A stretch of 64,000 nucleotides of DNA, taken from Brasenia schreberi (lineage: Eukaryota > Streptophyta > Magnoliopsida > Nymphaeales > Cabombaceae). Made by a program: the position numbers and the translations under genes. The notes under the pieces are model-generated. The model ran no database searches, was not told the DNA's origin, and worked only from the letters and a program-made list of their open reading frames with translations. Positions 34,780 through 46,019 of this stretch are shown here, one piece after another. The stretch spans positions 4,449,501 to 4,513,500 of the forward strand of contig JAYKKT010000088.1 in the NCBI GenBank assembly GCA_036023115.1, given 5' to 3'. Numbering within the stretch: the stretch's first letter is position 1; each line of letters opens with the position of its first letter.

Positions 34780-36200
34780 AATAAATATTTATTGATTCTA
34801 AGAGTGATGGACTTGACTATTCACTTGTGTTTGTTATTGAGGATGTGTTTAGAAGTCATAATAAATTTATTGAGAATGTAAAAAAATATTAGAGGAAGTA
34901 TAATATTGTTATTATTATTCTTCATTCAAAGAGTAAAAGTGTAACAAGCAGGGTATGATTTGGGTGTGAAAGAAATGATAAATACTTATGAGAGAAAATA
35001 TTGATACTGGAAATAAATTATTCATTTTCATTGAGAAGAGAGGTTGCAATCAATGGTTATTGTAAGTATATAGTAAATGGGACACATAGTCACCCTCAAG
35101 CTTGTATCATGAAGGTCATACTTTTATAGAGAGATTGAATATATCTAAGTATAGTGTGCAAAAGAACCTTACAAAAGTTATTGCAAACCAAAACATATTT
35201 TAACATATTTGAAGTGGGTTGATGAGGAAAATGTTAGTATGTCAAGATATATTTACAATACACAAATGAAAATTAAGAAGAGAAAAGAGTTCTCAAAGTA
35301 TTCTACAATAACTACTACATTATTTAGACTCTTATGAGTATCATACATAACATCGTAAAATCTCTTATACGAATATTGTCAATAATATTATATTTACACA
35401 TCTTTGTTCACTACAATTATTACATGTATTTTTATGGGTATTAGAGTTTGATAGCATATATAAGACAAATATGTAAGAGTTTTGTTTTACTTTTTCTTTA
35501 AATATTGGGTTATATGTAGTATGTAACGATTATATACTTCATATTTTATAGGTATAAGATATATTTTCTTGAGATTATCGAGTTCACATCAATCTCCAAA
35601 AAAAATTATATAATTTTCACTTTCATGAGTGTAGAAAAAAAAATTACGTTTGAATATTGAGGTGTTTGAGAGAGCTATACACCTCAAACAATTTTTCATA
35701 TGCAATCTATAGTGATTGTGATCTAGTTTTGGTGAATGTCATTCAAATCCTATTTAATTTAGATAACATATAGCAAAAAATATTGAAGCATTTATTGCAA
35801 AATTAATGTGAAATTAAAGAGATAGTACATTTGGTATAAGTTGGAGGAAAGTAGTCCACTTATCAGAGTAGTTATAAGGAAGCAAGGGAGGTAATGGAAT
35901 TGAAGTAGAAAAAAAATGTGTGTTTTACTCTTATATTAAAGAGCAATGGTTAAACTTGTATAAGAAAATAATTATCTTAACATAAACAAAGAGGGTGATT
36001 CATTATAGTACTCATACAATTAATAGGTATGCAAAATTGGTTGTTAATTTATATATATATTATATGTTATTTTTTAATCTTATAATAAGTGTTTATTCAT
36101 AGTTGTTAGGGTGGAAAGTTCACACACTAGGTTTTAAGGGTTCTTCGATAGTTGAACTACGAGATTTAATACAACTTGAGAACAACTATATTCGTTAATA
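34780..36200 (+). pseudogene. MULE/FAR1-type transposase relic
   Basis: Heavily decayed, but characteristic blocks appear in order. They are a DNA-binding (FAR1-like) stretch ending NGTHSHPQAC (from about 35076), LLHYLDSYEYHT (about 35320), LEFDSIYKTNM (35444-35473, matching the DxTYKTN motif with the first catalytic Asp), and YSDCDLVLVNVI (35708-35743, matching the SDRDLALMNAI region). Many stops and shifts lie between them. These motifs define Mutator-like transposases and the related FAR1/FRS proteins. I infer a dead autonomous MULE. Palindrome arrays 2 and 3 may mark its subterminal regions. Confidence 0.6.
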
Positions 36201-37380
36201 GAGTTACAAAATACATAATTGAATAAGTCATTTAAAAAATCATGAACTACCACCATGCATCGAGTTATATATACAAATGAGAAGAGGAAAAATGATACTG
36301 TACATAATATTGATGATGACGATTAGATGTTATTTACAATTTGAACATATAATTATTTTTCAATTAAAATTAAATCCATGCCTATAATTAACATATAGCT
36401 TAGTTGTTAATTTATGAAAAATGATTATATTGAAGATATTATAATAAATAACAAGAGTGCAAATTCCTGTTTTGAAGAAATAAGTATATTCCTTAAGTTG
36501 TTGTGTCTCTATCTGAGATATATTTTCTAGTTTCCTATACAAGTTAATGTTGTTTCACCCCAAACATAACTGTCAACCCTCGAAACATCATGTACCAATA
36601 GATACATAATTGTTATTTATGATTTATCTCTAGATTTATCCTGATATAATATACAACCTATCTAATACAACAAACACAATAAAGCCTTGTTTTTGTTATT
36701 GATTCTCGTTCTTGAAAACTTACTTCGGAGCACCTCAAACTTAATGCCTCCGAACTTAATCTCTAGCATTACTTCATCAATACTCATCCTTAACATATCA
36801 CTAAAAATATCTTTATTTCTTCTAATCATGTCTTCTATCAAGCCAATAAGTTGTTCTTTCATTGGAAGACCGAGTATTTCATTGGCATCATGAAGTGTGA
36901 GTCATCTCACCTCATAGCATGTAAAGTTATTTATGTATGATTGTCATGCTCAATAAAAATAGTCAACAATGCATGGTCTATAACTTTATACAATAAACCT
37001 TCTTGCGTAATTAGTCTACTTATATCTATAATCTCAACTCAATTATTAGGCCTCACATCAATTCTCTTTACTAACCATGCTCCGTCAACATCATACCTTG
37101 TGTGGCCTACCATCATTTTTCTTATTATCTACATATTCATATTTACGTAGTCAATTAGAATATTAAGTATATTAAGTATTGATATTCATGTACATTCACT
37201 AAAGTCAGAAATTATGTGTTCCTTTCACATCTTATAAAGTTAGGGAATAATTTCAACATATCAGAAAATCCATCATCCTCACTCTGTCCAATATCAATGT
37301 TAGTTTCTGAGGTATCTATATCATCCTCATAAGATGAAGGTTCATATTCAACAACATTTGTATCTACCAAAATGTTTTCT
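36201..37380. other. Repeat-derived spacer, nothing firmly recognised
   Basis: A minus-strand frame (36662-36862) reads with amphipathic Ile/Glu/Lys content but belongs to no family I can name. It may be captured or internal sequence of the MULE-like element. Confidence 0.3.
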
Positions 37381-38780
37381 TCTTCTATGCAAATTTTGGT
37401 TACAATGAAGAACCAAGACCTACGGTAATATTTAAATTTTAATGTGAAATGTGAGACTCGGTTCGAACTTTACTCATAGTTTTTTATCCCTAACAAGATA
37501 GGATCAACCTCCATATGCTAGTGGTCATTCATGAATGTGTGAGCATCCTCTCTTTTTTCTTTCTTCACTCTTTTAGGATAGACCAAAGAGGTGTAGTTTC
37601 TCTATCATACTTGAACTTATTCATGAAGGGATTGGGTAGATCATTGAAGTCTCTAATCTCAATGAAATTTAGACTTCAAAAATACTTAGAGTCTTCTCAT
37701 AGGTAAGAAGTCTCCTTTAAGACTATAAGGAAATCAATCTATCCATTTATAGCTATCCTTCTCTTTTGAAGCATTCTTGATAAAAAAAGTTGAAATGGCT
37801 CCAAGGGTCTCCAAAACCATTGAATTTGTGGAATTCTAGAGTTTTATCATCTGAGTCAATTTGAAATCTCATAGGTAAGAAGTCTTCTATTTCGTATTTT
37901 TTCTTTTCTTTTTTTTCAACGGTTCTAAAGTTTTGGATCATACTTTCATCCTTGATATCTTTTTCTTTAATTCATCATGTGAATCATGATTTTTAGAGGT
38001 CCTAGGTTTATAGAACAAAGGATTATCTTGAAGGATATTCTTAGTATCATCAAGTTTCCTTCAATCTCTAACTTAAGGTTGGTTATAGTATAGTCATCGA
38101 AGTCTGCATGAGTTAACTCTTAAAAGATGATTTTTCCTTTCATAATTTTCTCTTTTTTGATTTTTTTTCTTTAAATCCTAGAAAAGCTTCACCTAGTTCA
38201 GTTATGGGATCACTATCTAAATCACTAGAGGGGTCTGACTCATAGGCATTCAATTTGGATTTTGATTTGTTTTTTACCTATAGAGAGTTCTAGACTTAGG
38301 CTTTGATTTAGGATTTTCAGGAGATGAAGATTAGGAGGGTAACTGTGACCGGCTCTCTTGTTGGATGTGAGATAGATCTTCAATCTTGAATTCACTATCT
38401 TATGGAGGATTTGACTCACATAGATTTTGACCTTGTATTATATGGATAGTTTATGTGACCAAAAATAGACCAAATATCTAAAAATATATAACCAATGAGA
38501 TATTTAGAACACATACAAAAAGATAACCAAATTAAAATAAAAACAACTCTAGACCTTTGGGTTCCACCGAGCGTATCAAAAGAGAATTATATGCAAATTT
38601 TGATTCTAATAAAGAACCAAGACTTACGATACGATTCTTAAATATTTAAATTTTAATGTGAAATGTAGGACTTGCTTGGAGCTTCACTGATGGTCTTCTA
38701 CTCCCGATAGGGTAGGGTCAACCTTCGCGTACCAGTGGTTATCAATATATTGATTTGAGAGAAATATTAATGGTGTGTAT
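37381..38780 (-). mobile_element. Degenerate retroelement fragment with LTR-like repeats and gag-like segment
   Basis: Direct repeats of about 150 bp (about 37384-37534 and 38588-38738) bracket 1.05 kb. On the minus strand between them, 37753-37941 reads YEIEDFLPMRF and then LEFHKFNGFGDPWSHF, which resembles the KF(N/D)GxGDPxxHL block of plant retrotransposon Gag. The stretch is related to 6100-7150 in inverse orientation. I infer a very short, decayed LTR-type element; no pol is present. Confidence 0.4.
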
Positions 38781-39550
38781 AAGTATGTCTATGGGTTTAA
38801 TATTATGCCTAATATGCTAAATAATCATAATACATATATGATATATATGTGAATCATCTAATGTTATCAGCAAACATGAAAGCAAGACATGATGCAACTA
38901 ATACCATTTCAATAAGAGATGTGTATAAAAGAAAATGATCAAAATCTAAAAGTTTCATCACTTAGAGAGTTATGGTTGATTGATCCCTCCTCTTGATTGA
39001 GCGCTCTCATAGTACACCACAAAAGAAAAGAGAAAGAGAGGAGAAGAAAGAAAGAAAACTCTTTATTGTTTTATTGTTTTTGGCTCTCTTCTAAATGCCT
39101 TGTCATGGTGATGAACACCCTATTTATAGTTTTTCTTAAGGTGTCTTGGATTGAAAAATCTAATACAACATTTCTCACTTTGTACAGCAGCTATAATTTT
39201 TGGTATTTGCATGAGTTGTGTTTTCTTCTTTAGCCTGTTGCAAATGGTAAGTATAACATTTTGTACATACAAGGGTACATAAAATGGTAACTTCAACAAT
39301 TATAAAAGAATAAAAATTATTAGTCACTCCTTTTGATTCAGCCTTTCTATTCACATAATGTTCAAAATTTGGTAACTTCAACAATTTCACAATAATGAAA
39401 AGTGTTGGTTGCTAGAATTTTTCTTTCTTTTCTTTTCTATTCTCTTTTTTGATATTTTCTAGATCATCAATCTCATATTTGATTTAATTCATTATATGAT
39501 CCAAGATTCATAGAATCATTTCACATGTTTTAAAATTGGGTATTGAAACA
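38781..39550. other. Spacer, no gene recognised
   Basis: AT-rich sequence with no recognisable motif on either strand. Confidence 0.4.
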
Positions 39551-39758
39551 ACCTTTTGTGAATCAAAAATAGATTTTTTTTATTAAGAAAAACTTTGGGT
39601 GTTTACACTTCTCCTCATTGTCATTTGTGGGGCTGTCCTCTATATGATATTGCTACCTTTTGTGAATCAAAAATAGATTTTTTTTATTAAGAAAAACTTT
39701 GGGTGTTTACACTTCTCCTCATTGTCATTTGTGGGGCTGTCCTCTATATGATATTGCG
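39551..39758. repeat. 104-bp tandem duplication
   Basis: Units 39551-39654 and 39655-39758 appear identical by eye, starting ACCTTTTGTGAATC and ending GATATTGC(T/G). Such identity suggests a recent duplication or an assembly artefact. Confidence 0.95.
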
Positions 39759-39854
39759 TTACACTTCCTAAATGAAGCAGTGATATTACGCCTTTCTACT
39801 CATATCCTATAAGTCATGTCTACATGGCAAAAAAGTATATTTAGTTAATCAAAT

Positions 39855-39965
39855 CAAAATAAGAGAGACACACCTAGGGGCGGGTCTATCTTGGTGAGAG
39901 ACGCACCTAGGTGCATCTCTCTTTCACAAGAGACGTAGCCACACGTGTCTCGAAACAGAAACTCG
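39855..39965. repeat. Array of ~34-bp imperfect palindromes, locus 3
   Basis: Units centred near 39858, 39889, 39924 and 39957 carry GAGAGACGCACC and GCATCTCTC words, spaced 31-35 bp. The flank (about 40065-40140) is pyrimidine-rich, as beside array 1. Confidence 0.65.
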
Positions 39966-40974
39966 ATGGGATTTTCTAGAGAGTGACAAAAAACAATGAA
40001 AACAATATAAAAACAGCAATCTCAAAACCAAATTAAAAGCATACCTCGACAAATTACTGAATCTCCTTTTGAATTGGCCTCTTATTTCTTCGCTTTCTTT
40101 TTTTTCCTCTTTATCTTTCTCTTCTTCGTTCTTTTTTTTATGCATTTTCATGAATTCCTTTGCTCCAAATGGATGCAACTCAAGCAATGGGTGGTTGGGG
40201 TAGGATGGGGAGTAAAGAAAGGATGGAAAAGATGACAGAAGAGGGTGGCAAACGGTGGTTCGCACATGAGTAAAGAGAATCTTTTCAAATAAAAAGAGTA
40301 CCATGGTAATTACCAAAAATTACTAACAATATTTTGAGAAATGAGGGAGAAATGGGGTGTTAGATACTAAAAAGGATGTGTGCACATCACGTTTATGTTG
40401 ATCGATCATACTAATTCAACCTATAAATAGGTGTACTTAAATCCTAATTAAGAACTACCGAATGTTTTTCAAAAAATTCTCCTACCAAGTATCTTTTCTT
40501 GCTTAGATTTGAAAACCTTCTTAACAAACCCCATTTTAGCACTAATAGGATTTGTAGCATCATTATCTTAAGTTTGTCGGTTTTATCTACAATTAAGTTG
40601 TGTAAGACAAATTTGGGGGTCATTGTTGATATTGAATGTGTGCGTCAAGGCCCATTACCTGTGGTAATTTGACATAAAAGATGGTAAACAAACCTAAAGA
40701 TTAGCATTTATCATGTCTCAAGTAGTTGTTCATGCATCGAAGAAGAAACAGCATGCAATGCCCAACCATGAGCAATCCTGTCCCATTACACAGCCCTACT
40801 TGACCCAGTATGCAAGCCCGAACGTCTTACATGATGCAACAATCCTAGCACTTTTGAGTTGAATTTGCATAATATATACATGCTCTATGGTGTTGAGTGT
40901 TGAGATGTTGAGGAATGTATAGGCATGAAAGGAAGACCGAATTACGACCATATCCCCAATACCAGTTAAGCATT
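39966..40974. other. Spacer, no gene recognised
   Basis: Possibly the outer part of the repeat family that carries array 3. The minus-strand frame 39924-40316 is pyrimidine-rich low-complexity sequence with no domain. Confidence 0.35.
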
Positions 40975-41640
40975 TACTCGATTATGTGTCATGCTAACAA
41001 TTAACTAAACATAAATTAAATCATTCTTTATTCTCTTCCAACATTTGTATAGTTTTTCTCTTTCTTTTTTAATAGTTTCACGGTCTAATCTTCTTTTATT
41101 AATATTTTCACCGTCTAGTTTAAGATACTTTTTTCAAAGACTTTCTTTAGTCGTTTTATGTGTCCAAATCATCGTAAACAATTTTTGCTTGAGTCTTTTT
41201 AAGTGAGAAAACCTTTCTTGAATGATTTTTATTCATTTTATCATTTATTGATCACTTTCAACTTGTTTCTATTAACCTCATTAAATATACGATCTTTTCA
41301 TGTATAGCCACACATTCATCTCAACATCTTCATTTATGTCACAAACATCATTTTGCACATGTTAATCATTAACTATCCTACACTCATAACTATAAAATAT
41401 AATGAGTCTAATTATTATTTTATAATATTTAGCTTCCCACTTTAATAATATCATCTTGTCATGTAGAATACTCGATGTACCTCTCTATTTTAATCTTGTA
41501 TGTAACATCTCCATCAATCTTTCTAATATTCTAAAAAAAACTAATACTTGATATTTAAATTTTCCTTATAAGAAATACAAAGAGTGTCAATCTTAATTTT
41601 TATGTCATGAGAAATAACTAAATTATCAAACTTGTATTTC
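40975..41640 (-). mobile_element. Old RTE-like LINE fragment
   Basis: Base by base this parallels 43620-44200: both share the run CATCTTCATTT(A/G)TGTCACA, the CACATGTT..TCATTAAC block and ATCTTCATCAAT-type words, but this copy is far more diverged and has no open frame. It corresponds to the C-terminal part of LINE ORF2. Confidence 0.75.
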
Positions 41641-42481
41641 ATATATTATGTTTTGTGCTATTAATCGACAAGCATTTAATTGCCTTTTTAAAGTTAAATG
41701 TTAATGTAGCTCAAGATCCAAAAAATCAAGAATACATGTTAGCTGACCCGCTTAAAAGAATCCGTGTGCTCACCAGCTTAAAGTGGAAAAATACTTGGTT
41801 TCAATTTTTATTTGATACGCTACCACACACATATATGCGAGTCTAGTATGTTGTACGAGATTATGTCTACTTCGGTTTGCCCTAGTTAGCCCTTGCAGTG
41901 GTAAGTGGTAAGTGTTAACCCGTGGTAAAATTAGCTATGGGTATGACAAAACCCTACAGGATCGTCATCCTCCCGACTAGAACCCAACAAATTTTTTTTT
42001 ATCTGTATATCATTTTTGGAATATAACTGTTAGAGCTTTGCATAACCTCCCTTGTCTTTCCGGGGGAAAAAAAATCATTTGAAAGCAATATCTCTGACAG
42101 AAAACTTCAGTGGTGCATAACGGCAGAAAGAAAATCCCACTGTAGTGCTGCTATAAATCATTTTTTGCATTATCACCGGTTATTCCTTTACATCATTTGA
42201 AGAGACAGAGGAGCAAAAATCAGATAATTTACAGAATAGATGAGGCAGGCGCATGAAAGAGATCTTATTACCGGCTATACAAGAGAGAGAGAGAGGTTGA
42301 AGCAATCAATCACCCTGCACCCTATTGCTTTATCAGTGGGGAGAAAACCACTAACCAAGTAGTGGCCCACGAAGAAAACCGACTGTCCAGAAAAATCAAA
42401 GGCTTGAATTTCTACCGCGGCTGCAAGCAGTAAAAGTACCACATGAAACCTGCTTGTTTCTGAACTGGCCAATGCCAACTT
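41641..42481. other. Downstream flank of the RING gene
   Basis: No gene recognised. It probably includes the 3' UTR of the minus-strand RING gene directly below 42482. The plus frame at 41655-41846 matches no family I know. Confidence 0.4.
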
Positions 42482-45067
42482 CTAGAGGATGCCTTGTTCA
42501 TTGAAAATCATAGCCTGTTATTGAAAGCCAAGGTAGTAAGAATATGATTCACAGATAAGCAGCCCTTGATCAAATACTTGGATATAGATTCTAACTGATG
42601 CAGAAATTGTTTATGGCAACTCTATGGTTAGCCAAATCTCATCTAGCTTCTTCCAACATCAACTTTTCTGTAGATATTGTTTACGACACATTTCTCTTTT
42701 TTCTTTAAACGACTGCTTGCCAATTTCCTTCAACTATAGAATACTATTCAGGTTAAGGGTGAACAATTTTACGAACAGAAATGTTAGTGCCCTGCCTGAA
42801 CATCTTCCGGAAAGCTTAGGCGGACATAAGACAAGTTCGAATGAAGCAATCAAATGCGAAATGACAATAGCTTCTGTCTTCCCTAGATTTAATGGCATCG
42901 TTACATTTAACCAAGTTTTTTGCGTGCATGGAGAAAAAGAATTCATAACCGTCGCAAACATCAACTTAGGCAACTGGCATAGACAAGGAAAAGATTCAAG
43001 AAATCTATATCTTGCCCTCCAAGTTAATTACTATTTCAAGGTTAACAAAAGGGAGAGTAAATTCTACCATGAAAGATGGCAACAAACTTGGTGACGCCTT
43101 AAACTGCGACACTTTATTCAACTATATGGCAATAAATGTTGAGAAGGGCATCAGTATGAACAACAAACCTGATTGCACACTGCACATTTGTCGCTCCTTT
43201 CCATCCATTCCAGAATGCATGAAAGATGAAAATGGTGCCCACAATTGGTCATTATCTTAGGGTTCTCCTTGTCATACTCTGGATAAAACATACAACCGTT
43301 ACCAATATGGAAATGCCCTACTACAGGTAAATTGAAGCTGGATTTAGCGAAATAGCCTGTTGCCGTCCAACTGAGATATACTAAGCCATGTCACAGGGAC
43401 ACTTCACAGCATGTTATACTGGTATAACACTGACAGCAACAGAGACATCATGTCGTCATGTCCTTCTACTGTCCTTCGTCATGTCTTGTTACATTTTATC
43501 AAATAATTGGCATACTGTATGCAAACAACAACTAAGCCTTTTCCCATACTAGACGGGGTCGGCTACATGGATTCTTTGTTTCCACAGATCCCTATCGTGT
43601 GCCATGTTAGCAGTTAACTCACAATAAGCTAGATTATTCTTTATTGTTTCTTTCCAACACTTTTGTGGTCGTCCTCTAGCTCTTTTAATACTTTCCAAAT
43701 TTAGTTTTTCATACCTTCTTACATCTTCTTTTAATCTTCTTTCTATATGTTCAAACCATCTAAAACGATATTCTCTTATTTTATCCTCTATTGATGTCAC
43801 TCCTAATTTGTTTCTAATAACCTCATTATGTATACAGTTTTTTCTTGTATGACCACTCATCCATCTCAACATCTTCATTTGTGTCACAGACATCTTTTGT
43901 ACATGTTGATGATTAACTGTCCAACACTCAGAACCATAAAACATGGCAGGCCTAATTGCTGCTCTATAATATTTACCTTTTAACTTTAATGGTATTTTCT
44001 TATCACAAAGAATATCTGATGCCCCTCTCCATTTTAACCAACCAGCATTAATTCTACGCGTAACATCTTCATCAATTCTTCCATCACTCTGAAAAATTAA
44101 CCTTAGGTATTTAAAACTTTCCTTTTGGGAGATGCAATGTGTGCCAATTTTAATTTCTATATCCTCAGAGGTAACCAAATGATCAAACTTACATTCCATA
44201 TATTTTGTCTTTGTTCTACTAAGTCGGAGGCCTTTGCTTTCTAATGTTTCTCTCCATAGTTCCAATTTTCTATTAACTTTTTCTTTAGACTCCACTAATA
44301 CAATGTTATTAGCAAATAACATACACCAAGGTACTTCATCTTGAATATGCTTTGTTAACTCATCAATCACCATTATAAATAAGTATGGACTTAAAGTTTA
44401 TTATAAATAAGTATGGACATACTGTATAATAAAATAAAAAATATGTGTATGTGTGTATGTATGTATGCATGTGTGTATATGTGTATGTGTGTATGTATGT
44501 ATGTGTGTATGTGTGTATATACGTATATGTATGTATGTATGTATGTATGTGTATATATATGTGTATGTATGTATGTGTGTATGTGTGTATGTACGTATGT
44601 CTGTATGTATGTATGTATGTATGTGTATATATGTGTGTATGTGTGTATATGTGTGTGTGTGTGTGTAGATGGATGGATGGATGGATGGATGGATGGATGG
44701 ATGGATGGATGGATGGATGGATGGATGGATGGATGGATGGATGGATGGATGGATGGATGGATGGATGGATGGATGGATGGATGGATGGATGGATGGATGG
44801 ATGGATGGATGGATGGATGGATGGATGGATGGATGGATGGATGGATGGATGGTATGGATGGATGGATGGATGTACGTAGTACATACGTATGTATGCATGT
44901 GTGTATGTATGTATGTATGTGTGTGTACGTACGTGTGTGTGTGTATGTGTGTGTATGTCCGTATGTAGTATATGTATGTATGTATGTGTATGCGTACATA
45001 CGTGTATGTATGTATGTATGTATGTTTATGTATGTACATGTATGCATGTATGAGTACATATATAATA

Positions 45068-45118
<51 letters not shown>

Positions 45119-45972
45119 TGAATTGTTCCCCGGGACTTTTGAAATTGGCCTCTTACTCACACATAGCCCAGAGAAAAGTAAAGATTAAACAATAAGTGTT
45201 GATAATGGATACCGATAAAACACTTTTTACCTTGGAAAATTGAAAAAGTATGTGGAAGAAAATGCATGCAAAAGATGAGCATCCTAATACCTTCAAGGCA
45301 AGTAGGGCAAATATCCTCTTCATCCTCAATCAATGAAACCGGTTCATCCAGCTTTGAGTTCTTTTCTTCACAAAACTTTGGTGATTCAGAGAGAGTTTCA
45401 CCCAGAGTCTTCATTTCTGATCCTTTCAGTTCATCACATGGCTTACCAATGGTATCTCCCACTGCTTGTGAATCCATAACATTGTGTAAAGTAGGTGGTC
45501 GAGGTGCTTGAAGTATCTCAGCATCAGATATTTCCACAGTCGGATCAGCCAAGACATCTGTAGTTAATGCAGTGAATCTGCGATGTACAGAAAATGGATC
45601 TTGTTCCATAGGAGGCCATGGGCACTGCACAAAAATTTATAAACTTCAATGAACCTCAAGTGAGGAAGGCACCAATATATTGACAAATTTACCTTTGGAC
45701 ATGATGCCAGATATAAGACTGATTCACAATATTCTAGTTCATATAAACAAGAAACACTGTGTTGGTGCATCATGTAGATGTGTCCTTTTCCCCATATGAC
45801 CATCCTCAGAGATTAATTGTATCTACAAGACATGCAATCACAGAGAACTCTAGAGTTACAATCAAGAGGCCCTCCTCATACAGCTTGGCTTTTATCCAGT
45901 CCAAAAGATCTTCAAAGCTTCTTGCTAGCACGAGATCTTTGTCTTCTCTTAAGTTATGACAAATACACACAT

Positions 45973-46019
<47 letters not shown>

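Noticed and set aside
39924..40316. 130-codon minus-strand frame with Lys/Glu-rich middle
   Set aside because: Derived from a pyrimidine-rich tract beside palindrome array 3; no domain is recognisable.
44391..45195. Long reading frames on both strands with MDGW, HPSI and MYVC repeats
   Set aside because: They are translations of GGAT/GTAT simple repeats, which contain no stop codons in several frames. There is no start context, domain or exon structure, and the region lies inside an intron.
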